Assembly (NCBI GenBank): GCA_016929065.1
Contig: JAFGJO010000066.1
Span: 1 to 55,345 of the forward strand
DNA: 55,345 nt
Direction of reading: 5' to 3'
Source of the DNA: Spirochaetales bacterium
GTDB lineage: Bacteria; Spirochaetota; Spirochaetia; SZUA-6; RPPD01
The notes under the pieces were generated by a model that saw only the letters and a list, made by a program, of their open reading frames with translations, was not told where the DNA came from and did no database searches. Of the stretch, positions 36,505-44,679 are shown piece after piece. Each line of letters begins with the position of its first letter. Position 1 is the first letter of the stretch. The translations under genes and the position numbers were made by a program.

Positions 36505-38121
36505 CTAAAACAAACCGCTGATTTTCCCGTTGATATCAATATCAATATGACATGCGGCGGGATCTTTGGGAAGCCCCGGCATGGTCATAACATCCCCTGT
36601 GTAGACCACGACAAATCCCGCACCGGCGCTCACCTTTGCGTCCCGGACCGTGACGGCAAAGCCTTTTGGCCTGCCGGGAACTTTTGGGTTGTCGGAAAGC
36701 GATGCCGGTGTTTTTGCCATGCAGACGGGGTAAGCTCCAAACCCGATATTGGTGATGCGTTTAAGGCTGCGCTTTGCGTCCGGGGTAAAGATTACTTCTT
36801 TGGCGCCATAGATTTTTGTCGCGATGGTGGTGATCTTGTCGACCAGCGAATCCTCGTCCTTATACAGGAGTTTGAATGAGGGTTTTTTATCGGCAAGTGC
36901 GGCGACTTTTTCGGCGAAATCCAGGCCGCCTTTGCTGCCCTGTTCACGAAAGTCGGTGATCATGGCGGGCACACCGAGTGCTGCACACTCTTTCTTTAGT
37001 GTTTCAAGCCCGTCTTCCGGGTCGCCGACAAATTTGTTGATCGAGATGATCGGCTCAACACCAAAAAGCCGGATATTCTCCACATGCTTTGCGATGTTTT
37101 CTGTGCCATGCAAAAGCCATGCACGGTGCGTGACCACCAGCACTGCTGCAGACGGGGTGAGCCCGCCGAGCCGGCATTTGATATTGAAAAATTTTTCCGC
37201 ACCCAGGTCTGCGCCGAACCCGGCTTCGGTGACGATGTAGTCGGCAAGGCCCAAAGCTGTGCGGGTCGCGGTGAGCGTGTTGCAGCCGTGCGCGATATTT
37301 GCAAACGGGCCGCCGTGCACAAACACCGGGGTGCCTTCAATTGTCTGCACAAGATTCGGGAGCATAGCGTTTTTTAACAGTGCTGCCATCGCACCCCCGG
37401 CTTTGAGGTCGCGTGCAAAAACCGGTTTGGATACAGATTCATACCCTACAATAATATTTCCGAGTCTTGTTTTAAGATCATCCAGGTCTTTTGCAAGGCA
37501 CAGGGTCGCCATGACCTCGCTCGCCGCGGTGATTTCAAAGCCTTCTTCGCGCATGACCCCGTTTTTTCCCCGGCCGCCGCAGCCGGCGATGATATCGCGG
37601 AGACTGCGGTCGTTCATGTCGATGGCGCGTTTGAAAATAATGTCGCGGAAATTGAGATACGGTTCACGCTTCTGATGCAGATGATTGTCCAAAAGCGCGG
37701 CGAGCAGGTTGTTTGCAGCAGTAATTGCGTGAAGATCTCCGGTAAAATGGAGATTGATTTCCTCCATGGGAAGTACCTGCGAGAATCCGCCGCCGGCCGC
37801 ACCGCCTTTGACGCCCATGCAGGGACCCAGGGATGGTTCGCGGATTGCAATCAATGTTTTTTTTCCTATTTTGGAAAGCGCCTGTCCAAGTCCGATCGTT
37901 GTCGTTGTTTTTCCTTCTCCCATCGGAGTGGGCGTCATGGCCGTGACCAGAATGAGTTTTCCCTGTTTGTTCTGACCAAACTTCCCGACCACACTTGTGG
38001 GAACTTTTGCCATATAATGGCCATAGGGGATTATTTGGTCAGCCGACAGGCCGATTGCCGCTGCTATTTCTGATATATGTTTTGGTTCGCATGATTGCGC
38101 GATATCAATATCTGATCTCAT
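36505..38121 (-). CDS. fhs: Formate-tetrahydrofolate ligase
   Basis: The 538-residue enzyme makes 10-formyl-tetrahydrofolate from formate, THF and ATP, feeding purine and C1 pathways. The ATP loop TPTPMGEGKTTTTIG is intact, as are RDIIAGCGGRGKNGVMREEGF and GAEKFFNIKC. The length is close to the usual 550-560. The ATG at 38121 is preferred; a TTG 9 nt earlier would sit almost on the GGAG. It lies 16 bp after the ACT-HAD gene on the same strand, so the two are probably co-transcribed. Confidence 0.95.
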   Translation of the reverse strand: MRSDIDIAQSCEPKHISEIAAAIGLSADQIIPYGHYMAKVPTSVVGKFGQNKQGKLILVTAMTPTPMGEGKTTTTIGLGQALSKIGKKTLIAIREPSLGPCMGVKGGAAGGGFSQVLPMEEINLHFTGDLHAITAANNLLAALLDNHLHQKREPYLNFRDIIFKRAIDMNDRSLRDIIAGCGGRGKNGVMREEGFEITAASEVMATLCLAKDLDDLKTRLGNIIVGYESVSKPVFARDLKAGGAMAALLKNAMLPNLVQTIEGTPVFVHGGPFANIAHGCNTLTATRTALGLADYIVTEAGFGADLGAEKFFNIKCRLGGLTPSAAVLVVTHRAWLLHGTENIAKHVENIRLFGVEPIISINKFVGDPEDGLETLKKECAALGVPAMITDFREQGSKGGLDFAEKVAALADKKPSFKLLYKDEDSLVDKITTIATKIYGAKEVIFTPDAKRSLKRITNIGFGAYPVCMAKTPASLSDNPKVPGRPKGFAVTVRDAKVSAGAGFVVVYTGDVMTMPGLPKDPAACHIDIDINGKISGLF

Positions 38122-38137
38122 GAGTATCAATGCTCCT

Positions 38138-39283
38138 TTATTCGGGCTGGCCGAAAAGCCCGCAGATGCCGGGAATGTATTTTTTTATCAATGCGCCGCT
38201 GTTGATATACTCCAGAATGCGTTTAAGGCTGATCTCGGCGGCAAGCCCGGGTGTGCCTGCTGTATCGAAAGTTTCATCCGACAGTATGGTAATGTCTGTA
38301 TGATCAATACCCAGCTCATCGGCTATGGTCTCGGCTGTTTTTTTTGCCGGTTCAATCGCATTGTGCATGGCCGCCTCATTTGAGATGCTGCGGTCATCGA
38401 TGTCCACCGGCAGCAAAGCGGCATCAACCGCATCCAGACCCAAAAGCGCTCCAAAGTGTTCTGCAAACACATCACAGGCGGAGGTGACCAGCGCAATACG
38501 GTAGCCCATGGTTTTCAGCGTCTGTACAAGCTCCTGTGTCTCCCGGGTGGGGCGGATATCGGAAACGATCTTTTCGATTACATCAACTGATACCCCGTCA
38601 AGATATTCCCCTGCTTTTTCAAGCAGATCGGTGCCGGTGTATTCGGTTTTAATCTGGTTGGGGTTCTGCCCAGTCTGGCGGCACAATTCTTCCATTAATG
38701 CTGAGGGTAAAAAACTTTTATGGATCGAAAAAACGAGCAGCCGCTTCTTTTTATTGAAAATGTCCTCCTCTTGCAGCAGGGCGGTAATTTTCTTTTTTGC
38801 CATCACCGCGGTTATCTCGTTTTTGAGATTTTCCAGCGGAATGGAGGAAAGACTGATGTCCAAAAGCAGTTCCATGAGGAAGATGTGCTGCCGGGCGACC
38901 ATCTGGGAGAACTCAATGTTGATTTTATAGGTCTTGAGAGTTTCCGCAATTGCCGCGCCGATTCCCGGTCCGTCTTCTCCAATCAGGATACACAAGAGAC
39001 CTTTCTTTTCCGGGTCGCGGGGAATGGGGCGGAACCGGTCATAGGAAAGATCTATAGCGGTGCTTTCACGGATCGCGGTTAAAATCTCTTTAAATCCATC
39101 TACTGTTACTTTTGCTCCGGCAAGGTCCACGACCAGTGAAATAATAAACAGGCCGTGAAGCACATCCTGGCGAAGATCCACAATATTGCCGCTGATTTCA
39201 GCGATGGGACGGGTGATTTTTTCGACCAGGCCGATGGAATCGGTCCCTGCGCCGTGAATGACGATCAGTTTTTCTTCTGCCAT
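38138..39283 (-). CDS. ACT-ACT-HAD protein, SerB-like but catalytically degenerate
   Basis: The 381-residue protein has the layout of long phosphoserine phosphatases: two N-terminal ACT domains (about 5-80 and 95-170) and a C-terminal HAD domain (180-381). HAD motif I, DxDxT in SerB, reads Ser186-Ile-His188-Lys-Ser190, so the nucleophile Asp and the acid/base Asp are both lost. Motif II is TSACDVF and motif IV is SDETFD instead of GDGxND. It is therefore probably not a phosphatase but a ligand-sensing protein. CGGAGG precedes the ATG, and fhs follows 16 bp later. Confidence 0.85.
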   Translation of the reverse strand: MAEEKLIVIHGAGTDSIGLVEKITRPIAEISGNIVDLRQDVLHGLFIISLVVDLAGAKVTVDGFKEILTAIRESTAIDLSYDRFRPIPRDPEKKGLLCILIGEDGPGIGAAIAETLKTYKINIEFSQMVARQHIFLMELLLDISLSSIPLENLKNEITAVMAKKKITALLQEEDIFNKKKRLLVFSIHKSFLPSALMEELCRQTGQNPNQIKTEYTGTDLLEKAGEYLDGVSVDVIEKIVSDIRPTRETQELVQTLKTMGYRIALVTSACDVFAEHFGALLGLDAVDAALLPVDIDDRSISNEAAMHNAIEPAKKTAETIADELGIDHTDITILSDETFDTAGTPGLAAEISLKRILEYINSGALIKKYIPGICGLFGQPE

Positions 39284-39492
39284 AAGTCCTCCGGAACTGT
39301 TCTGTAAACTGGATTTATGAGTGTCACATTATAATAGATGAATCGGATGAGGGGAAGGGGGGAGCATATATTCCTTATCGTTTCATGAAAATCAGGCAGA
39401 GGTATAATCCCTGTGTGACAGCTTTTTTCCCTGAAATGTAAGAATAGCTCAAACTCGACAATATTGTAATCTATAAATTATCAAAAAAAATG

Positions 39493-39520
39493 TTGACAGC
39501 CGGAAAAAATATCAGATACT
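39493..39520 (+). promoter_or_regulatory. Candidate promoter of the WD40 lipoprotein
   Basis: TTGACA (39493-39498) and GATACT (39515-39520) are 16 bp apart, about 45 bp before the ATG. Confidence 0.4.
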
Positions 39521-39564
39521 TACGATATGAACTGAATCTACTATGGGCATAAAGGGAGCGTTTT

Positions 39565-40620
39565 ATGGTACAAAGGGTGCTGTTGATTGTTTCTTTTTTG
39601 AGTTTCTGCTTTTTGCTGTCCTGCACGTCAACACCTGTTATTCGGAATACAGCCTCAACAAAAGTTATTTGGCCTGCGGATTGCAGGGTACTGGAAGGGC
39701 ATGAAGGTGATGTCCTTTCGGTCGCGTTCAGCAGGGATGGAGAAACATTGATATCCGGTGGTGGTGACAAGTATGTCATAAAATGGGACCTTAAAACCAA
39801 TAAAATGGAATCTGCGTTTACTGATGAATCGGGAGGGGTGCTCTCCGAAATTGACTTTGTGGGGATCAGCCACGATGAAAAATATGTTGTTTCCTGTTCT
39901 TTTGATCTTGTCGCGGCGTTGGGCCTGAGCGTGGGAACCGCCGCGGTGCTGCGCGGCTATCCTGACGGTGATTTTATTTCGGCGGATATTGCTCCTGGCG
40001 AGATGCTTGCATCGGCGGAGATGAGCCCGGACAGCGACTCGGTTGTTCTGGGAGGAATGTATGGAGAAGTGCGGTTGTGGGATATCACATCCCGGGCAAA
40101 ATTGTGGGAGAATGTGGATGTCATAAAAATATTGACCACGTCGATTGAACCGGTGTTTTCGCTTCGATACAGCCATGATGGAAAAATAATCGCAGCGGCA
40201 AAGAATTTCGGAACACAGTTTCTCGACGCGAAAACCGGAAAAGAAATAAAGCGTTTTGACGGACATTTTTTGCAGACACATACCGCGGCATTCAGCTCCG
40301 ATGACAAGGTCATGGCGACCGGCGGGGCGGATAATGTCATTAAAATATGGGATACCCGTACACGAAACCTTCTGCGCGAATTCAGGTATGTAACAGAAGC
40401 TGTTATGTGGATTGAATTCAGCCCTGATGACAAATTGATTGCAGTTTTATTTGACCAAGGCATTCTCAGATTAATTGATTCCGAAACAGGAGAAGTGCGG
40501 GCGGTTTTTAAATTACCGGTTTCTGTTACCAGTCCTCCGAAATTCAGTGACGATGGAAAAAAGCTGGCCTTTGGCGCGAAAGATGACCGTGTTTATATTT
40601 ACGATCTTGGTAAATTATGA
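39565..40620 (+). CDS. WD40-repeat lipoprotein
   Basis: The 351-residue protein has a lipoprotein signal (FLSFCFLLSC, lipidated Cys20) and a beta-propeller of WD40-type repeats. Examples are LEGHEGDVLSVAFSRDGETLISGG ending VIKWDL, TAAFSSDDKVMATGG ending IKIWDTR, and IEFSPDDKLIAVLF. About six or seven blades can be counted. It would be a periplasmic or surface-facing interaction scaffold anchored by lipid. GGGAG precedes the ATG. It leads a run of three lipoprotein genes on the plus strand. Confidence 0.85.
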   Translation: MVQRVLLIVSFLSFCFLLSCTSTPVIRNTASTKVIWPADCRVLEGHEGDVLSVAFSRDGETLISGGGDKYVIKWDLKTNKMESAFTDESGGVLSEIDFVGISHDEKYVVSCSFDLVAALGLSVGTAAVLRGYPDGDFISADIAPGEMLASAEMSPDSDSVVLGGMYGEVRLWDITSRAKLWENVDVIKILTTSIEPVFSLRYSHDGKIIAAAKNFGTQFLDAKTGKEIKRFDGHFLQTHTAAFSSDDKVMATGGADNVIKIWDTRTRNLLREFRYVTEAVMWIEFSPDDKLIAVLFDQGILRLIDSETGEVRAVFKLPVSVTSPPKFSDDGKKLAFGAKDDRVYIYDLGKL

Positions 40621-40664
40621 ACAGATGTATAAAAAGATTTTTAGATTAATTCAATGGAGAGCTT

Positions 40665-41372
40665 ATGATTAAAAAGAAAAGAATAAGCGCAGGATATAAA
40701 GCAATATTTGTGGGCATTATTTTGCTTATGGTCTTAATGCTTGCAGACTGCGGGAGCATGCATTTTACAAAACGTGATTATATGGGATTGAAAGACAAGA
40801 CCTTTGTCGTGAATAAATTGACACTGGATTTTACAACGTTGTTTTGGATCGAGCAGATAGTGAAACAGCGACGGTATAGTAGTGAAAATCCAATCTTGAC
40901 ACGGGCAGATGATCCGGTAAGAACGTTTTATAATGCAGAATCATTCTACCTTTTTTTCTCAAAAATTCAATTTCAAAAAATAGCTGAAAAATTCAAAGTC
41001 TATTTCGGAATTGATGTTGATTATTCACAGGCACAGGAAGGATTGAAGAACCATACATTGGCATTATACAAAGATGCAGAGGCGGGCAACCTTCTTGGAT
41101 GGACCAGTGATGAACTTAATTCACTGAAATCCAAAAAAAACCCAAAGGGGACATCGAATGAAAGTATCCAGGGTATTGAAATTTCGGTGATTATCTCAAG
41201 ATTATCACCCACTGAAGTGGGGTTCGGGGTGACGGTAATCAATAAAATAAGCACTTCAAAAGCTGACAAAATACTGAATACCTATAGTACGGGAACCACA
41301 TTGACCGGTGAATTTAGACTGGAAGAATTACTCGATCTGATATCCAATGCCGACAGGACAATGCGGCAGTAA
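40665..41372 (+). CDS. Lipoprotein of unknown function
   Basis: The 235-residue protein has a basic start, a hydrophobic core (AIFVGIILLMVLMLADC) with lipobox-like LADC (Cys30), and an alpha/beta mature region I do not recognise. GGAGAG precedes the ATG, 44 bp after the WD40 gene, so they are probably co-transcribed. The mature part is Lys/Ser-rich and contains no obvious catalytic motif. Confidence 0.7.
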   Translation: MIKKKRISAGYKAIFVGIILLMVLMLADCGSMHFTKRDYMGLKDKTFVVNKLTLDFTTLFWIEQIVKQRRYSSENPILTRADDPVRTFYNAESFYLFFSKIQFQKIAEKFKVYFGIDVDYSQAQEGLKNHTLALYKDAEAGNLLGWTSDELNSLKSKKNPKGTSNESIQGIEISVIISRLSPTEVGFGVTVINKISTSKADKILNTYSTGTTLTGEFRLEELLDLISNADRTMRQ

Positions 41373-41450
41373 ACGGTTCTGCTTTCCGGACGCAAAAAAT
41401 AAAATCAGCAGATACCCGGATAGTTGCTGTACTTGAAGAAAAAGGAGAAC

Positions 41451-42119
41451 ATGTCCATGCGATATATATTACTTTTCACTTTATCAATAGTTCTGTTTTC
41501 TTCTTGTCTTTCCGGCAGCAATTCCTGTATCGGCCTGTCCGGAAGAAGCACTGCGGATGGAGACGGCAGCCGCTCAGCGGCCGGTGCCGATGACCGCCTG
41601 ACCGTAAAAGAGATGCTCTCTGCAGGCCCGTCTGCAACCGTCCCTACCAGCGAGGAAAAAAAACTCTATGACCTTGTCATTGCCTACCGCAAACAGAAGG
41701 GCCTTCCCTCAATTCCCTGGTCGAAAAGCCTGTCATTTGTCGCCCGAATCCATGTGCGCGATCTGGCTTTTCACGACTGGAAAGAACCCTGCAATGCCCA
41801 CAGCTGGTCGTCGGACGGGCCATGGACCGGCGGCTGTTATACCCCCGACCACAAGGCCGCGAAAGTGATGTGGGATAAACCCCGGGAGCTCACCTTGTAT
41901 AAGGGGAGCGGCTATGAAATTGCCCGGGGAGCCTGGTATGCAAAAGGATATCTGGGTGCGGCAGATTCTCTTGAAGGGTGGAAATCAAGCCCGGGCCATC
42001 ATGCGGTCATTATCAATGACGGTGTATGGAAAAAAACCGAATGGAAGGCAATAGGCACAGGAATTTACCGTAACTTTGCCTGCATCTGGTTCGGGACAGA
42101 GGAAGACCCGGAACAATAA
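41451..42119 (+). CDS. CAP-domain (SCP/PR-1) lipoprotein
   Basis: The 222-residue protein has a lipoprotein signal (LLFTLSIVLFSSC) and a CAP domain over residues 70-215. It includes YDLVIAYRKQKGLPSIPWSKSL, HVRDLAFHDW, CNAHSWSSDG, a variant with GYEIARGAWY, and WKSSPGHHAVI. The His residues of the CAP cavity (in NAHSW and SPGHH) are present. AAAGGAG precedes the ATG at 41451. CAP proteins are extracellular, often binding lipids or other proteins. It is the third lipoprotein in the cluster. Confidence 0.85.
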   Translation: MSMRYILLFTLSIVLFSSCLSGSNSCIGLSGRSTADGDGSRSAAGADDRLTVKEMLSAGPSATVPTSEEKKLYDLVIAYRKQKGLPSIPWSKSLSFVARIHVRDLAFHDWKEPCNAHSWSSDGPWTGGCYTPDHKAAKVMWDKPRELTLYKGSGYEIARGAWYAKGYLGAADSLEGWKSSPGHHAVIINDGVWKKTEWKAIGTGIYRNFACIWFGTEEDPEQ

Positions 42120-42182
42120 ACAGAACATCTTCTTTTGCCAGTTCAATTACTCATTTTTTCCCGTTTCTTCGTTGCCGCTATA

Positions 42183-42197
42183 TCATAATAGTTATAT
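42183..42197 (+). promoter_or_regulatory. Fur/PerR-like operator upstream of ferritin
   Basis: TCATAATAGTTATAT matches the PerR-box consensus TTATAATNATTATAA at 11 of 14 informative positions and is palindromic. It lies 85 bp before the ferritin start, in an AT-rich region. Control by peroxide or iron would suit the genes that follow. No perR or fur gene is in the window. Confidence 0.4.
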
Positions 42198-42281
42198 ATT
42201 AAAAATATATACGGGAACGCAAAAACCTCATAATAAAGGTATTGTGACTAACAGAAGTATAATTGAAAAAGGAGCTTAATC

Positions 42282-42773
42282 ATGAATGAAGACGTAAAAA
42301 AAGCATTAAACAAACAAATCAACATGGAAATGTTCTCATCGTATCTGTATCTTTCCATGGCAGCGGATTTTATCGATAAAAACCTTCCCGGTTTTGCAAA
42401 ATGGATGGGAATGCAGGCAGGCGAGGAAAACAGCCATGCCATGAAGATTTTTCATTATCTGGCGGAGCGCGGTGCGCGTATTGAGCTTGAAGCAATTGAC
42501 GCGCCGAAGAAGAGCTGGGGAACCCCGCTCGAGGCATTCAAGGAAGCCCTTGCACACGAACAAAAAGTGACTGCTTCCATCGGAAAAATTGTGGATTTGG
42601 CACGCGAGAAAAAAGACCATGCCACCGAAGTGTTTCTGCAGTGGTTTGTCACCGAGCAGGTGGAAGAAGAAGCAAATGCAACAGATAATGTGGTAAAACT
42701 GGAAATGGCAAAAGACAATACCGGCGCCCTGTACATGCTTGACCGTGAGCTGGGCATGAGAAAAAGCGATTAG
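42282..42773 (+). CDS. ftnA: Ferritin
   Basis: The 163-residue four-helix protein matches bacterial non-haem ferritin. MEMFSSYLYLSMAADF and GFAKWMGMQAGEENSHAMKIFHYL give the ferroxidase Glu and Glu-x-x-His, with EQVEEEANA in helix 4. It oxidises Fe(II) and stores iron in a 24-mer. AAAGGAG precedes the ATG. The rubrerythrin-like gene starts 9 nt after its stop, so they form an operon. Confidence 0.95.
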   Translation: MNEDVKKALNKQINMEMFSSYLYLSMAADFIDKNLPGFAKWMGMQAGEENSHAMKIFHYLAERGARIELEAIDAPKKSWGTPLEAFKEALAHEQKVTASIGKIVDLAREKKDHATEVFLQWFVTEQVEEEANATDNVVKLEMAKDNTGALYMLDRELGMRKSD

Positions 42774-42781
42774 GAGTACTC

Positions 42782-43270
42782 ATGGGAATTATATTCAATG
42801 CAGAGGAAATATTTGATATTGCCGTTCAGATAGAAAAAAACGGCAATGTGTTTTATACAAAAGCAGCGCAGAAAGTTGATGATGCAGAGTTGAAAAAGCA
42901 GTTTGCCATGCTTGCCGAAATGGAAATGGAACATGTTCATACATTTTCAGCACTGCGCGACGAATTAAAAGCAGCTGGAACAGATGATTACGCCGGATCC
43001 GAAGAAGCACAGGCGTACTTAAAGGCCTATGCACGCGGGCATGTTTTCAGTCTTCAAGCGGATGTTGAAAAACTGATTGGCGGGCTGAATACCGGAGAGG
43101 AGATTCTGCACACAGCGATTGGTGCTGAAAGGGATTCCATTGCGTTTTATTCGGGGATGAAAAACATGGTGCCCGATGAGGCCGGAAAACAAAAAATTGA
43201 TCACATTATTTCAGAAGAAATGGGGCATGTCGCCCTGTTGAGCGGAATACTGGAAGATCTGAAAAAATAA
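42782..43270 (+). CDS. Rubrerythrin-like ferritin-family diiron protein
   Basis: The 162-residue protein has a rubrerythrin-type diiron four-helix domain: IAVQIEKNGNVFYTKAA, MEMEHVHTFSAL, AIGAERDSIAFYSGM and SEEMGHVALL, with Glu and ExxH ligands. It lacks the C-terminal rubredoxin domain of classical rubrerythrin, but a separate rubredoxin gene follows 181 bp later and could donate electrons. The likely role is peroxide reduction. AGGAG precedes the ATG. Confidence 0.85.
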   Translation: MGIIFNAEEIFDIAVQIEKNGNVFYTKAAQKVDDAELKKQFAMLAEMEMEHVHTFSALRDELKAAGTDDYAGSEEAQAYLKAYARGHVFSLQADVEKLIGGLNTGEEILHTAIGAERDSIAFYSGMKNMVPDEAGKQKIDHIISEEMGHVALLSGILEDLKK

Positions 43271-43451
43271 TTGACACCGGGCATTTCCGGAATGTTTGAA
43301 AAGGCTGAATAGACCTTGCAGAAAACCAGAAACAATGTATAAGATAGAGCAGCTCCATAAACAAAATAAAGTGGAGTGTTTTCATCCATATGAAAATGAA
43401 CATGCGTCTACCGGATGTTTTTGAGGATGGAAAAGGAGAAAAGGGGGCCAC

Positions 43452-43610
43452 ATGAAATTCAAATGCACGGTATGTGACTACATTTATGATCCGGCAAAAG
43501 GCGATCCGGACAGCGATATTGCACCGGGGACAGCATTCGATGATATTCCGGATGACTGGGTCTGCCCTGTCTGCGGCGCATCAAAAGAGGATTTTGAACC
43601 GCTGGCATAG
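43452..43610 (+). CDS. rub: Rubredoxin
   Basis: The 52-residue protein has the two CxxC knuckles that bind one iron: [10 protein letters not shown] (Cys5, Cys8) and [15 protein letters not shown] (Cys38, Cys41). It is a small one-electron carrier. AAGGGGG precedes the ATG. The position behind the ferritin and rubrerythrin-like genes, and before a terminator, suggests that it serves as reductant in peroxide or oxygen detoxification. Confidence 0.95.
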   Translation: MKFKCTVCDYIYDPAKGDPDSDIAPGTAFDDIPDDWVCPVCGASKEDFEPLA

Positions 43611-43633
43611 CTTTTTTTAAAAAATGAAACTTG

Positions 43634-43667
43634 GGGTTATTCCAGATGAAACGGAATAACCCTTTTA
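43634..43667 (+). terminator. Rho-independent terminator after rubredoxin
   Basis: GGGTTATTCC (43634-43643) pairs perfectly with GGAATAACCC (43653-43662), and the stem is followed by TTTTATTTT. It ends the ferritin-rubrerythrin-rubredoxin operon. Confidence 0.9.
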
Positions 43668-43685
43668 TTTTATGGAGTAATTATT

Positions 43686-43970
43686 ATGGCCAAAATAACC
43701 GGACCGATGCATGCAGCCTATACTGCTGTCTTGAGAGAAGCGATTCTTGCCTCAAAGTCTTTGCTGATACGGAATACCAACCTTATGGATAATGTGAAAA
43801 AAGCATCGGCTCTGCTCGATGCAGTAAGCATCATCCCTGAAACGATGTTCCGGTGGGAAAATGACTCGGACGCGATCCTGCGAAAACGGCTTGAATATTT
43901 TGACAGTATTTGGGCAAAGGAAGAGTCGGATTTCAGTCTGATGAAAATCTACAGACGGCTTGTTGTTTAG
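43686..43970 (+). CDS. Hypothetical protein, 94 residues
   Basis: I do not recognise this protein. It is a soluble, probably all-helical protein (YTAVLREAILASKSLLIRN, KKASALLDAVSI, LRKRLEYFDSIWAKEE). TGGAG lies about 10 nt before the ATG. It sits alone between a terminator and the Fe-S operon. Confidence 0.6.
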   Translation: MAKITGPMHAAYTAVLREAILASKSLLIRNTNLMDNVKKASALLDAVSIIPETMFRWENDSDAILRKRLEYFDSIWAKEESDFSLMKIYRRLVV

Positions 43971-44101
43971 GATGTTTTTCCGCAACGAGGGACGTCGTCT
44001 ATTTCATCCTGTTGCACTTAAGTTGAGTAATCTGTGGTTTATATATTCACGTTCTGCAAAGCTGCTCTTGGAATTCCAGGTGCTCTTTTTTCTTTTTTTT
44101 A

Positions 44102-44139
44102 TCAGGATTGTTTTTTTCAGTAAAAAATCTTGATCCTGA
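44102..44139. repeat. Hairpin upstream of the Rrf2/IscR gene
   Basis: TCAGGAT (44102-44108) pairs with ATCCTGA (44133-44139), with an inner TTTTTT/AAAAAA pairing. It may end the preceding transcript or regulate the Fe-S operon. There is no T-run after the stem. Confidence 0.35.
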
Positions 44140-44205
44140 AAGGGAATTTTATTATATTTCCTATTAAACAGGTATGAATAATCTGAATTATAAAAGGAGA
44201 GTGTC

Positions 44206-44679
44206 GTGGTAACAATATCCACACGGGTACGATACGGCCTCCGGGCATTACTGGAACTCGCCAAAAATCCGGACATGACGCCGGTTTCCCTGCACTCCAT
44301 CGCAGACAAGCTGGGCATCTCCTTCAAATACCTGGAAAATATTTTTAAATTTGCAAAGCATGCAGGCATTGTGCAGGGGGTCCGCGGCCCCGAGGGCGGC
44401 TATGTACTGGTAAAACAGCCCGAAGACCTCACGGTCTATGAGGTTGTATCCGCACTTGACGGGCCGGTTTTCTCGACAGAATGTACTGATGACGATGCAC
44501 TCTGTTCCCGTCTGGACTTGTGTTCGCTGCGCGGATTGTGGAACGAACTTCAGGATACAGTGGGGATGTATTTAAAGAAAAGAACACTTGCAGACCTTTT
44601 AAAACTGGAAAACGAAATTCCTGAAAAAACAATTCTTCAGCTGAATAAAAATATCAAAACAGCACACGGAGGCATATGA
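44206..44679 (+). CDS. iscR: Rrf2-family transcriptional regulator (IscR-like)
   Basis: The 157-residue regulator has an N-terminal winged helix (TRVRYGLRALLELA, SIADKLGISFKYLENIF, GVRGPEGGYVL). Three cysteines, Cys93, Cys100 and Cys106, are arranged to hold a [2Fe-2S] cluster as in IscR. It would sense Fe-S status and control the desulfurase and scaffold genes behind it. GTG is the start, with AAAGGAG upstream. It overlaps the desulfurase gene by 4 nt. Confidence 0.9.
   Translation: MVTISTRVRYGLRALLELAKNPDMTPVSLHSIADKLGISFKYLENIFKFAKHAGIVQGVRGPEGGYVLVKQPEDLTVYEVVSALDGPVFSTECTDDDALCSRLDLCSLRGLWNELQDTVGMYLKKRTLADLLKLENEIPEKTILQLNKNIKTAHGGI

Noticed and set aside
38138-39283. Naming the gene serB
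   Set aside because: The domain layout fits, but both catalytic aspartates of HAD motif I are absent, so the enzymatic name would mislead.
43335-43424. A 29-codon frame before rubredoxin
   Set aside because: It has no ribosome-binding site or family resemblance and lies in the leader of the rubredoxin gene.
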